The notes under the pieces: generated by a model
The model's input: only the letters and a program-made list of their open reading frames with translations
Told to the model about the DNA's origin: nothing
Database searches by the model: none
Shown here: positions 56,086 through 64,000 of the stretch, piece after piece
Position numbering within the stretch: the first letter of the stretch is position 1
Layout: each line of letters opens with the position of its first letter
Made by a program: the position numbers and the translations under genes
Source: Kangiella aquimarina DSM 16071
GTDB taxonomy: Bacteria; Pseudomonadota; Gammaproteobacteria; Enterobacterales; Kangiellaceae
Assembly (NCBI RefSeq): GCF_000374105.1
Contig: NZ_KB893650.1
Span: 676,862-740,861 of the forward strand
Length of the DNA: 64,000 nt
Reading direction: 5' to 3'

Positions 56086-56889
56086 CTAGTTTGGCAGATT
56101 GAAAAAAGTTTGTGCATTTTTATGGGTTATTTCGGCAACATGCTCTAATGATTGCTGTCGACAGTCCGCTACCTTTTGTGCCACATGCGGCAGAAACATG
56201 GGTTCGTTGCGGCCATCTTTCGGTTTCGGTCGTAAATCTCTTGGTGTCAGCCAGGGCGCATCTGTTTCAATCATTAATCTATCATCAGGTATCAGGTGAA
56301 CCATGTCTGCAAGCTCCTGTCCGCGCCTCTCGTCGCATATCCAGCCTGTGATGCCGATATATAAGCCTAGCTCTAAATAGTGCTCAAGAGCATCCTGAGA
56401 GCCTGTGAAGCAATGAATGACGGCAGGTGGGAGCTGCTGTTTATATTGAAGTAATAATTCCAACATGGTGTCGCTGGCGTCACGTTCATGTAGAAATAAA
56501 GGCTTTTGCAGTTCGCAGGCCAGTTCTAAGTGCTGATGCAAAACTCTGATCTGACTGTCTGGAGTAGAAAAATTACGGTTGAAATCAAGTCCGCACTCGC
56601 CAATGGCGACTACTCTGTCTTGCGAGTGAAGCGATTGAATCAGCTTAAAATCACTAGCTGTCAAACGCTCAGCGTCATGCGGATGGCAACCTGCGGTACT
56701 ATAGCAATCATAGCGTTCAGCCATAGCTAATGCCTGTTCGCTCTCCCGGGCATTGGTACCAGTAATGATGATAGACTCTACCCCTGTGTCATGAGCTCGA
56801 TCAAGGATCTGCTCCCGATCCTTGTCAAAACGATTACTGGTTAGATTAACCCCGATATCAATAAGCTGTATATTTGCGCTCTGCGCCAT
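56086..56889 (-). CDS. tatD: TatD family metal-dependent deoxyribonuclease
   Basis: A 267-residue TIM-barrel hydrolase: IDIGVNLTSNRF, TAGCHPHDAE, IGECGLDFNRNFSTPD, HCFTGS and IETDAPWLTPRDL. These follow E. coli TatD very closely, including the NLTSNRF start in place of HXH. It acts as a 3'-5' DNase linked to DNA repair. It heads the tatD-lplT/plsC-SRPBCC group and is divergent from the PerM gene. Confidence 0.93.
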   Translation of the reverse strand: MAQSANIQLIDIGVNLTSNRFDKDREQILDRAHDTGVESIIITGTNARESEQALAMAERYDCYSTAGCHPHDAERLTASDFKLIQSLHSQDRVVAIGECGLDFNRNFSTPDSQIRVLHQHLELACELQKPLFLHERDASDTMLELLLQYKQQLPPAVIHCFTGSQDALEHYLELGLYIGITGWICDERRGQELADMVHLIPDDRLMIETDAPWLTPRDLRPKPKDGRNEPMFLPHVAQKVADCRQQSLEHVAEITHKNAQTFFNLPN

Positions 56890-56977
56890 AAAACCTGATT
56901 GGCATTAGAAAAAGTCTTGTAAGATGTTATAAACTAAAACAGCTTTAAATCAAAGAGATAACAAAAAAGGGAATATC

Positions 56978-58024
56978 ATGTCTGCAGAAACACCGAGAGT
57001 CACAAACGCGCTGGTTGCCATTGCCGCAACTTTTTTAATTATTGCGGGATTAAAGTCCGCCAGTAGCTTTGTGGTACCTGTGATCTTGTCATTATTTGTG
57101 GCCATAATTTTGGGGCCGCTTTACTTTTTCTTTGCAAACGCAAAATTACCGGTAATCAAAAAAGATATGCCCGATTGGCTGGCCATTATTTTAGTGGTGG
57201 TCATTATGAGCTTATTCTTTTTTATGATCGGAACACTGGTCGGTAATTCAGTAGAACAGTTTTCCAGTAATCTACCGCGCTATGAAATGATGTTACGGGC
57301 AAAGTTCGAAGGGCTTGTGCTCTGGCTAGGAGGGCACGGTATTGAAGTCCCACAAACACCATTAGCAGAGCGTTTCTCTCCCGGTGTCATGATGAATTTA
57401 TCGGCATCAATCCTGAATGGGCTTGGTAGTGTATTAAGCAATACTTTCCTGATAATCCTGACTTCTATCTTCCTGCTGATGGAAGCCAGTATTTTTGGCG
57501 ATAAAATGCGTCGTGCTTTCCCTGACGTTGAAAGTAAAGCCCATCTTGGTCTGGGTGAGGTGATTACCAAGATTAAGCAGTATGCATCCATTAAGTCTGT
57601 GGTGAGCCTATTAACTGGTGCCATCATCAGTTTGTGGTTGTGGTTAATAGGGGTGGAGTATCCGTTCTTGTGGGGGCTGATTGCTTTCATGTTTAACTTC
57701 ATTCCTAACATTGGCTCGATCATTGCCGCTATTCCAGCAGTCCTGCTGGCCTGGTTGACTTCAGATAGTCTTACCACGCCACTGCTTGCAGCAGCAGGCT
57801 ACCTGGCGGTTAACTTTGTGATTGGTAATATCGTAGAGCCAAAATTTATGGGTAAGGGCCTGGGACTTTCTACTCTGGTGGTCTTCCTTTCATTGTTATT
57901 CTGGGGCTGGGTACTGGGGCCGGTTGGCATGTTGCTTTCAGTGCCATTGACAATCATCGTCAAAATCTTCCTTGATGCTAACAAGGAAACTCAGTGGATT
58001 GGTATTATGCTGGGCGATAAGTAA
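56978..58024 (+). CDS. AI-2E/PerM family transporter
   Basis: A 348-residue protein with about eight membrane helices and the C-terminal family signature IGNIVEPKFMGKGLGLSTLVVFLSLLFWGWVLGPVGMLLSVPLTIIVK. Members export autoinducer-2 or act as ion/proton antiporters; the substrate here is unknown. An AAGG-like site precedes ATG 56978. It converges with the RND pump genes across a strong terminator. Confidence 0.88.
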   Translation: MSAETPRVTNALVAIAATFLIIAGLKSASSFVVPVILSLFVAIILGPLYFFFANAKLPVIKKDMPDWLAIILVVVIMSLFFFMIGTLVGNSVEQFSSNLPRYEMMLRAKFEGLVLWLGGHGIEVPQTPLAERFSPGVMMNLSASILNGLGSVLSNTFLIILTSIFLLMEASIFGDKMRRAFPDVESKAHLGLGEVITKIKQYASIKSVVSLLTGAIISLWLWLIGVEYPFLWGLIAFMFNFIPNIGSIIAAIPAVLLAWLTSDSLTTPLLAAAGYLAVNFVIGNIVEPKFMGKGLGLSTLVVFLSLLFWGWVLGPVGMLLSVPLTIIVKIFLDANKETQWIGIMLGDK

Positions 58025-58046
58025 ATTTCACAGCAACTAAACCAAT

Positions 58047-58080
58047 AAGAAAACGCCCGAGTGATTTCGGGCGTTTTCTT
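58047..58080. terminator. Bidirectional terminator
   Basis: A 14-bp perfect stem AAGAAAACGCCCGA / TCGGGCGTTTTCTT with a six-base loop, placed between the converging PerM and RND outer membrane genes. Confidence 0.92.
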
Positions 58081-58104
58081 ATTACAGGTTTAGCAATTAT
58101 CTGT

Positions 58105-59505
58105 TTACTGATAGGCAGAATCGCCGCCACCCAACGCCTTATACAGAGTTACTGTATTAGCCAATCGAGCACGCTCACTTTCCAGCTTAGCCTGCTCAGC
58201 AGCAAATAGATCCTGCTGCGCACTCAGAACTTCAAGATAACTGGCAAGGCCTGCTTTGTACTTGGCTTCAGCCAGGTAGAGTCGACGCTTTTGTGCTTTA
58301 ACCAGATCAAGATTGGCATTAAGCTCGTCTTCGTAACTCTTGCGATTGACCATCAATTGATACACTTCAGCGAAGGCCTGTTGAATGGTTTGCTCATAAC
58401 TGGCGACCATCTGCTCTTTCTGGGCTTTGGCAACATCAAGCTGAGCGTTCAATGCATTACCGAAAATGGGTACAGAAATTGAAGGCATAAAGGTCCAGGT
58501 TTCTGAGTCGCCATCAAACAAGTTATCAAATTCGGTGCTGGCAAAGCCAAAGTCACCGGTTAACCGCAAGCTGGGGAAGTAAGCCGCGCGCGCAGCACCG
58601 ATATTGCCGTTGGCGGCATACAGCTGGTGCTCGGCAGCTAATACATCAGGACGATTGAGTAGTACATTCGAACTAATGTTATCTGGCAATTCCAGACTCA
58701 TCATCTCTGGCATCTGATGCTTGTCGCTTAATGATACCTGGCTGAGTGGCGTGCCAATCAAAAGCTCAAGATTGGTTTTCGAAACAGCATACAGACGTTC
58801 AAGTTGCGACTTTCGTGCTGAAACCTGAGCCAGCGCTGCCTGCGCCTGTGCCAAATCCAGGTCGCTGGCGATACCGTTATCTTTGCGCTTTTGTATCAGA
58901 TCCAGACTTTCCTGACGACTATCAAATGTTTGCTGTGCAAGGTTTAGGTTTTCCTTTGCTGACAACCAGGAATAGTAGGCGTTGGCAGTTTCGGCGATGA
59001 CTGAAATTTTCACGAAGCGCTGTGCCTGCTCGGTAGCATAGAACTGATTTAAAGCAGCGTCGCTCAAGGAACGAATACGGCCAAATAAATCCAGCTCATA
59101 AGAAACGAGTCCGACCGATGCATCGTAACGGTTGAACATGACGCTGCCACCGGTAAAGGTTGATAAATCTCTACCACGAGTTTGACTAACTTCTCCACGG
59201 AACCCCGGCACAAACTCTTCCCATTGAATCTGATAACGTCCTTTAACCTCCGCTACCCGCGCAGTTGCTATACGTAAATCACGGTTATGCTCCAATGCCT
59301 GGTTAATCAGTGCCTTGGCATTGTCGTCGGTAAAGAAGCTTTGCCACTCACGTAAAACGACCTGCTCGGCAGCCTGAGACTGCTGTTCAGAAATTGACAG
59401 GTTATCAGCTACAGGTAATTCAGGGCGCTCATTATCAGGTGCCATGGACAGGCAGCCCGATAATACGAATAGTGCCGCTAAAGGCGTTAAACTTCTTTTA
59501 ATCAT
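58105..59505 (-). CDS. RND efflux outer membrane lipoprotein (OprM/NodT family)
   Basis: From ATG 59505, spaced 7 nt from GGAG, the product is ~466 residues; the longer frame to 59538 would overlap the pump gene by 41 nt and bury the signal. Lipobox LSGC gives Cys18. The TolC-like fold is shown by the paired repeats (ANAYYSWLSAKENLNLAQQT, then QQAFAEVYQLMVNRKSYEDEL) and NRPDVLAAEHQLYAANGNIGAARAAYFPSL. It forms the trimeric exit duct of the pump. It overlaps the permease gene by 8 nt. Confidence 0.92.
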   Translation of the reverse strand: MIKRSLTPLAALFVLSGCLSMAPDNERPELPVADNLSISEQQSQAAEQVVLREWQSFFTDDNAKALINQALEHNRDLRIATARVAEVKGRYQIQWEEFVPGFRGEVSQTRGRDLSTFTGGSVMFNRYDASVGLVSYELDLFGRIRSLSDAALNQFYATEQAQRFVKISVIAETANAYYSWLSAKENLNLAQQTFDSRQESLDLIQKRKDNGIASDLDLAQAQAALAQVSARKSQLERLYAVSKTNLELLIGTPLSQVSLSDKHQMPEMMSLELPDNISSNVLLNRPDVLAAEHQLYAANGNIGAARAAYFPSLRLTGDFGFASTEFDNLFDGDSETWTFMPSISVPIFGNALNAQLDVAKAQKEQMVASYEQTIQQAFAEVYQLMVNRKSYEDELNANLDLVKAQKRRLYLAEAKYKAGLASYLEVLSAQQDLFAAEQAKLESERARLANTVTLYKALGGGDSAYQ

Positions 59506-62500
59506 CATTAATCTCCATTCCTCTGGCCGCCATTTCATAATGCTTTAGTTTTCGTGGGAAAATCTTGCGTACCAATAAGTAGAATACTGGAACGAAGAAA
59601 ATTGAGAAAACTGCTGCGGCAAACATACCGCTGACCACCCCTGTACCAATTGCCTGACGGCTGGCAGAGCCTGCACCGCTAGCCAATGCCATTGGCAGAA
59701 CACCCATGATAAAAGCCAGCGAAGTCATTAAGATTGGACGTAAACGAATCTTGCAGGCTTCAATCACTGCTTCTAATGGCGACTTGCCATCGGATTGTGC
59801 TTCACGAGCAAACTCTACAATCAAGATAGCATTTTTTGCCGAGAGACCGATGATGGTGATCAAACCAACTTTAAAATAAATATCGTTCGGCATGCCACGT
59901 ATATCCATCCCGATGATACAACCTAGTATGCCCAGTGGCACCATTAGTACAACGGCCATCGGTACGGACCAGCTTTCATAAAGTGCTGCCAGCACTAGAA
60001 ACACCACCAGGAAGGAGAGAGCGAAAAGTAGAGCTGTCTGGTTGCCGGCTACTTTCTCCTCCAACGATTGCCCTGACCATTCGTAGGCGATGCCTGGTGG
60101 CAGTTCTGCGGCGAACTGTTCCATGAGATCCATAACTACACCGGAACTAACGCCCTCTGCACCCGAGCCGGTTAGTGGTAAGGATGGCAAGCCATTGTAG
60201 CGAGTCAGCTTGGCGGGTGCTTCACCCCAGGATGCGGTAGCAATTTCCGACAGGTTGACCAAATCACCTTGCTGGTTACGAATTTGCAGACTCATGATTT
60301 CTTCAGTGGTAGAGCGTGTTTGTGCATCTGCCTGCACCCAGACCTGACGCACTTTACCATTATCAATATAGTCATTGACGTAAGATGAGCCTAGCGCGAT
60401 CTGTAACGTGCTATTTAGCGTCGGGATATCAATACCCATGGCTCGCGCCTTAACCCGATCCACTTCCAGTGTCAGCATCGGTGCTGCTGGTAACGTATCT
60501 GGGCGAACTTCGGCAAATTTACCTGTCTGTTGTGCTTTACCAATAATCTGGAATGCAGCTGCAAACAGAGCATCCTGACCGCCTGTGCCACGGTTCTGTA
60601 ACTGGAAGTCAAAACCGCTACTGTTACCTAGCCCCGGAATTGGCGGCATGTTAAAAGCAAAGGTGTTGCCTTCTGAGAACTTCTGGAATTCAGCACTGGC
60701 CGCAGCTGCAAATTCATCTGCATTGCGCATGCCTTCCCGTTCACTCCACGGTTTGAAGTTAACGAAAGTAATGGCAGTATTCTGGCCGCTGCCAAAAAAA
60801 CTGAAACCCGCAACGGTAATTACACGAACTACTTCAGGCTGCTCTAGATACCAGGCATCAGTTTTCTCGGTTAATTCCAGTGTCCGTTCGCGAGTGGCGC
60901 CCGGTGGTAATAGGGTTGTGGAAACGATAAAGCCTTGGTCTTCTGATGGTACAAAGGCAGTTGGCATGTATATAAAGCGTGCCACGACATAACCACATAG
61001 CAGTACAAACACTGACATGGTTATCAGCATCCCTTTTTTGCTAAACATTTTCTGCACTGAGTTCATGTAGAAGTTTTTAAAGGATTCAAAACCTCGATTG
61101 AACCAGCGGAAAAAGGCCATTTCCTTTTTCGCCTTATTACCTTCGGCATCACGCTTTTCAAGTTTCAATAAGCCCTGGGCAATGGCGGGGCTTAATGATA
61201 ACGACAGAAATGCAGAGATGGCCACCGAGATAACAATGGTTAATGAGAACTGCTGATAGATGCGTCCCACTGAGCCAGAGAAAAAGGCCATAGGAATAAA
61301 TACCGCAATAAGCACCGCAGTGGTACCAATAATGGCGCCAGAGATTTGCTTCATGGCTTTTTTGGTTGCTGGATAAGGTTTGAGGCCTTCTTCGTCCATG
61401 ACTCGCTTGACGTTTTCGACCACGATAATGGCGTCATCGACCACAATACCAATTGCCAGAACCATCGCGAACATGGTCAGCATGTTAATCGAGAAACCAA
61501 ACAGCTGTAGACCGATGCCTGCCCCGATCAATGAGATCGGTACCACGATTAAGGGAATTAATGTGGCGCGCCAGCTTTGCAGGAACAAGAACATGACCAC
61601 GGTAACCAGTACCACAGCTTCAAGCAGCGTTTTGACTACTTCACTGATCGATTCATCAACGAATATCGAAGCATCGAAAGGGACAACCCAGGCCATGTCG
61701 TCTGGGAAGAACTGCTCCAGCTCCTCCATTTTTGCTTTAACGGCTTCCGCTGTATCCAGAGCGTTACCAGTATTACTTAATTTAATAGCAAAGGCTGCGG
61801 CATCCTGGCCACTTAAAAATGCCTGTGAACCATAACTGTTAGCTCCGCGTTCTATAGTCGCCACATCTTTGAGACGAACTACTGCGCCCTGGGAGGAAGA
61901 GCGTAGAATAATATCACCGAATTCTTCCACCGTTGATAATTGTGCTGGCACCAGAACTGTGGCATTAATCTGTTGATTGCCGGGTGAAGGGAGAGAGCCC
62001 AGCTCACCGGTTGCCAGCTGTGCATTTTGACTACTGACCGCAGCATTCACTTCCGCAGGCGTTATGCCGTAGGCGGCCATCTGTTTCGGATCGAGCCACA
62101 CACGCATGGCGTAACGTGAGCCAAATTGCTGAGCACTGCCTACGCCATCAATACGGCGAATGTCACTTAAAATCGCGCGATCCAGATAGTCACCAAGGTC
62201 GGTGCTGTTGAAAGTACCATTCGGTGAATAGAGCGAAACAACCATCAGGAAGTCGCGACGTGCCTTGTCCACCGCAACACCCTGAGTGCGCACGGAGGAG
62301 GGTAAACGAGCCTCCACCCGCTTAAGCCGGTTCTGAACCTCAACTCCGGCGATGTCAATATCGGTGCCCGTATCAAACGTCAGGTTGATGGTGCCGGTAC
62401 CGGTTCGGGAACTTTCAGAGCGAATGTATTTCAGACCTTCGATACCATTCATCTCTTCTTCGATGATGGTCGTGACCGTGTCCTCAATGACTTGCGCCGA

Positions 62501-62656
62501 AGCTCCCGGATAGGATGCGGTTACCGAAATTTGCGGTGGTGAAATGTCCGGGTATGACATAACGGGCAACTGCTGGATCGCCAGTGTACCGCCAAGCAAA
62601 ATAAGTAACGCAATAACCCAGGCAAAAATGGGACGGTTAATAAAAAACTGAGCCAT
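59498..62656 (-). CDS. RND multidrug efflux pump permease (AcrB/MexB type)
   Basis: A 1052-residue HAE-1 pump: MAQFFINRPIFAWVIALLIL, 12 membrane helices with the proton-relay GIVVDDAIIVVENV segment in TM4 (two Asp), and two large periplasmic loops with PGASAQVIEDTVTTIIEEEMNG and IPGLGNSSGFDFQLQNRG. It exports drugs and lipophilic compounds using proton motive force. Specificity cannot be told. It starts 3 nt after the adaptor stop. Confidence 0.96.
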   Translation of the reverse strand: MAQFFINRPIFAWVIALLILLGGTLAIQQLPVMSYPDISPPQISVTASYPGASAQVIEDTVTTIIEEEMNGIEGLKYIRSESSRTGTGTINLTFDTGTDIDIAGVEVQNRLKRVEARLPSSVRTQGVAVDKARRDFLMVVSLYSPNGTFNSTDLGDYLDRAILSDIRRIDGVGSAQQFGSRYAMRVWLDPKQMAAYGITPAEVNAAVSSQNAQLATGELGSLPSPGNQQINATVLVPAQLSTVEEFGDIILRSSSQGAVVRLKDVATIERGANSYGSQAFLSGQDAAAFAIKLSNTGNALDTAEAVKAKMEELEQFFPDDMAWVVPFDASIFVDESISEVVKTLLEAVVLVTVVMFLFLQSWRATLIPLIVVPISLIGAGIGLQLFGFSINMLTMFAMVLAIGIVVDDAIIVVENVKRVMDEEGLKPYPATKKAMKQISGAIIGTTAVLIAVFIPMAFFSGSVGRIYQQFSLTIVISVAISAFLSLSLSPAIAQGLLKLEKRDAEGNKAKKEMAFFRWFNRGFESFKNFYMNSVQKMFSKKGMLITMSVFVLLCGYVVARFIYMPTAFVPSEDQGFIVSTTLLPPGATRERTLELTEKTDAWYLEQPEVVRVITVAGFSFFGSGQNTAITFVNFKPWSEREGMRNADEFAAAASAEFQKFSEGNTFAFNMPPIPGLGNSSGFDFQLQNRGTGGQDALFAAAFQIIGKAQQTGKFAEVRPDTLPAAPMLTLEVDRVKARAMGIDIPTLNSTLQIALGSSYVNDYIDNGKVRQVWVQADAQTRSTTEEIMSLQIRNQQGDLVNLSEIATASWGEAPAKLTRYNGLPSLPLTGSGAEGVSSGVVMDLMEQFAAELPPGIAYEWSGQSLEEKVAGNQTALLFALSFLVVFLVLAALYESWSVPMAVVLMVPLGILGCIIGMDIRGMPNDIYFKVGLITIIGLSAKNAILIVEFAREAQSDGKSPLEAVIEACKIRLRPILMTSLAFIMGVLPMALASGAGSASRQAIGTGVVSGMFAAAVFSIFFVPVFYLLVRKIFPRKLKHYEMAARGMEINDD

Positions 62657-62659
62657 GAA

Positions 62660-63850
62660 TTACTCCTGAGTCTGATTCTGGGCATTGCCAGAAGGCTGGT
62701 TCATTGCTGTGACAGGAGTTCCCGGTTGTAGAAATTGGGTGTTACTTACAATAACCTGGTCACCGCGTTGCAGTCCGCTTTTGACCACCCAGTTTGGGCC
62801 TACCATTGGTCCTAATTCAACTGGCTGAACTGCCAACTTACCATCTTTAATTAACTTTACGGTTGCACCATTGGCTGACATGGTCACTGCTTTCTGGGGA
62901 ACCTGAAGCAGGCTGTCAGATTCACCCACCGGCAGCTTGACCCGGACAAACATACCTGGCAGCAATAAATGGTCTGGATTATCAACAATAGCTCTTAATT
63001 GAACCGAGCCAGTATCGGGTTCAACTGACCAGCTGGAAAATTCAAGATTGCCAGAACCAGGGTATTGAGTGCCGTCATTATAGAAAATCTGCACGGTGGA
63101 TGAGCTGGCGTTAGAACTTTGACCGGATTCGAATAGTTTGCGCAACTGCATCATTTCTGAACTTGAGCGAGTGAAATCAACATAAACTTTATCCAACTGC
63201 TCAATGGTGGCCAGGTGAGTTGATTCTGCAGCTCGAACAAGCGCGCCTTCGGTGACCATAGCACGACCGATGCGACCTGATATTGGTGCCGTTACGGTTG
63301 CGTACTCAAGTTGGATTTGCGCATTTCTAAGGTTAGATTTGGCCAGTTCGACACGAGCCTTGGCCTGTTCATTCTGCGCTGCAAACGTATCAAACTCCTG
63401 CTGACTGACGGCTCCCAGTTCAAGCAGGGTGGTATAGCGTTCCAGCGTTTGCTGATTCAGCTTTTGCTGGGCTATGGCATCATTGAGATTAGCACGTTCT
63501 GCTTGTACATCGGCCTGTAACTGACGCTTGTCAATTTGAAACAGCACGTCACCCTGCTTCACCATGTCGCCTTCGGTGAAGACTCTTTTCTCAAGAATAC
63601 CATCGACACGGGCACGAACTTCCGCTGTACGAATGGCATTAACTCGACCAGGTAAATCCTGTGTAAAGGTAGTGATACCTTCAGAAACAGTGCTGACTTC
63701 AACAGGTACGGGTTGCTCACCCTGTTCGGCAGCAAAGCTGCTTAATGTCAGGGTTGAAGCAAACAAACCCAATAGTGTGCTTTTTAAGAGTGTATGGGTC
63801 GTCATGAGATTCTTTTTCATAAAACTCTTCTTAATAAGGTTCTGGTTCAT
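62660..63850 (-). CDS. RND efflux periplasmic adaptor (AcrA/MexA type)
   Basis: A 396-residue membrane fusion protein: signal peptide (ending near SSFA), lipoyl-like halves (VRARVDGILEKRVFTEGDMVKQGDVLFQID, and the later ITAPISGRIGRAMVTEGALV-type segment), an alpha-hairpin (~110-165), beta-barrel and membrane-proximal domains. No lipobox Cys is visible, unlike AcrA/MexA. AGGA lies 7 nt before ATG 63850; ATG 63820 is a possible alternative. It bridges the permease and the outer duct. Confidence 0.94.
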   Translation of the reverse strand: MNQNLIKKSFMKKNLMTTHTLLKSTLLGLFASTLTLSSFAAEQGEQPVPVEVSTVSEGITTFTQDLPGRVNAIRTAEVRARVDGILEKRVFTEGDMVKQGDVLFQIDKRQLQADVQAERANLNDAIAQQKLNQQTLERYTTLLELGAVSQQEFDTFAAQNEQAKARVELAKSNLRNAQIQLEYATVTAPISGRIGRAMVTEGALVRAAESTHLATIEQLDKVYVDFTRSSSEMMQLRKLFESGQSSNASSSTVQIFYNDGTQYPGSGNLEFSSWSVEPDTGSVQLRAIVDNPDHLLLPGMFVRVKLPVGESDSLLQVPQKAVTMSANGATVKLIKDGKLAVQPVELGPMVGPNWVVKSGLQRGDQVIVSNTQFLQPGTPVTAMNQPSGNAQNQTQE

Positions 63851-63859
63851 AAAGTAATC

Positions 63860-64000
63860 CTAAAGAGTATTGGTGGGACTTTTGATTGCATCCCAGGCAA
63901 ATTCAATCATTTCCTCAATCAGTTGCTCATCCACGGTGTTGTGATTGACAAACTGCCAATGGATGAAATAACTGAAACCGCCGTAAATCTGAATGTTTAC
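63860..64000 (-). CDS. TetR-family regulator, C-terminal fragment
   Basis: The minus-strand frame is open from the right edge and stops at TAG 63862-63860, giving 46 residues that end EMIEFAWDAIKSPTNTL. Helical composition and the position 9 nt before the adaptor gene fit a TetR/AcrR-type repressor of the pump. The DNA-binding half is outside the window, so the call is moderate. Same-strand placement makes it the first gene of the pump operon. Confidence 0.55.
   Translation of the reverse strand, partial: VNIQIYGGFSYFIHWQFVNHNTVDEQLIEEMIEFAWDAIKSPTNTL

Overview
The window is chromosome of a gammaproteobacterium with moderate GC (estimated by eye in the 40s). Gene content and order (tex/ompR/envZ/hslO/hslR, gpmI/envC, yibN/grxC/secB/gpsA/trmL, glnA/ntrBC, typA, dtd, tatD) match aquatic Gammaproteobacteria. 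A large TonB-dependent receptor, a complete type II secretion operon and two GGDEF proteins suggest a marine, protein-degrading lineage such as Kangiella; that genus is an inference from overall look only. I saw no rRNA, tRNA, insertion sequence, prophage or CRISPR array.

Layout. 1-6.2 kb: envelope and small housekeeping genes (MATE fragment, GT9 glycosyltransferase, an acyltransferase fused to a kinase-like domain, DUF423, DUF2390, an FKBP lipoprotein, DUF962, an ABM protein, dsbB). 6.4-12.3 kb: tex, ompR-envZ, hslO, hslR. 12.4-25.2 kb: a 12-gene T2SS operon gspC-N running with almost no gaps into yrfG and nudE. 25.3-31.6 kb, mostly minus strand: two lipoproteins (one a HEXXH metalloprotease), a C-terminal processing protease, envC and gpmI. 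31.7-35.6 kb plus: SPFH/NfeD pair, then rhodanese-grxC-secB-gpsA. 35.6-39.9 kb minus: trmL, ntrC, ntrB, a DUF4124 gene and glnA. 40.3-44.8 kb plus: TonB receptor, SAM methyltransferase and 2OG-Fe(II) oxygenase. 44.8-46.1 kb minus: PP-loop/TusA-like sulfur-transfer pair. 46.3-50.6 kb plus: tandem membrane diguanylate cyclases. 50.8-53.6 kb: typA, a small lipoprotein, dtd. 53.6-56.9 kb minus: tatD, LplT-PlsC fusion, SRPBCC. 57.0-58.0 kb: AI-2E/PerM protein. 58.1-64 kb minus: TetR (partial) with an RND tripartite pump.

The most unusual feature is the nitrogen-control locus. The NtrC protein is a continuous 202-residue ORF with a normal receiver and a normal Fis-type DNA-binding end, but the whole central AAA+ sigma54-activating domain is absent. 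Perfect NtrC-type palindromes are still present upstream of glnA (centred near -73 of a TATAAT-type promoter) and of ntrB (overlapping the -35 region). No GG-N10-GC sigma54 promoter is visible at either. This suggests an NtrBC system rewired to act on sigma70 promoters. Further points of interest are the receptor/methyltransferase/oxygenase cluster, the PP-loop+TusA pair, the acyltransferase-pseudokinase fusion, and a diguanylate cyclase that appears to start at CTG.
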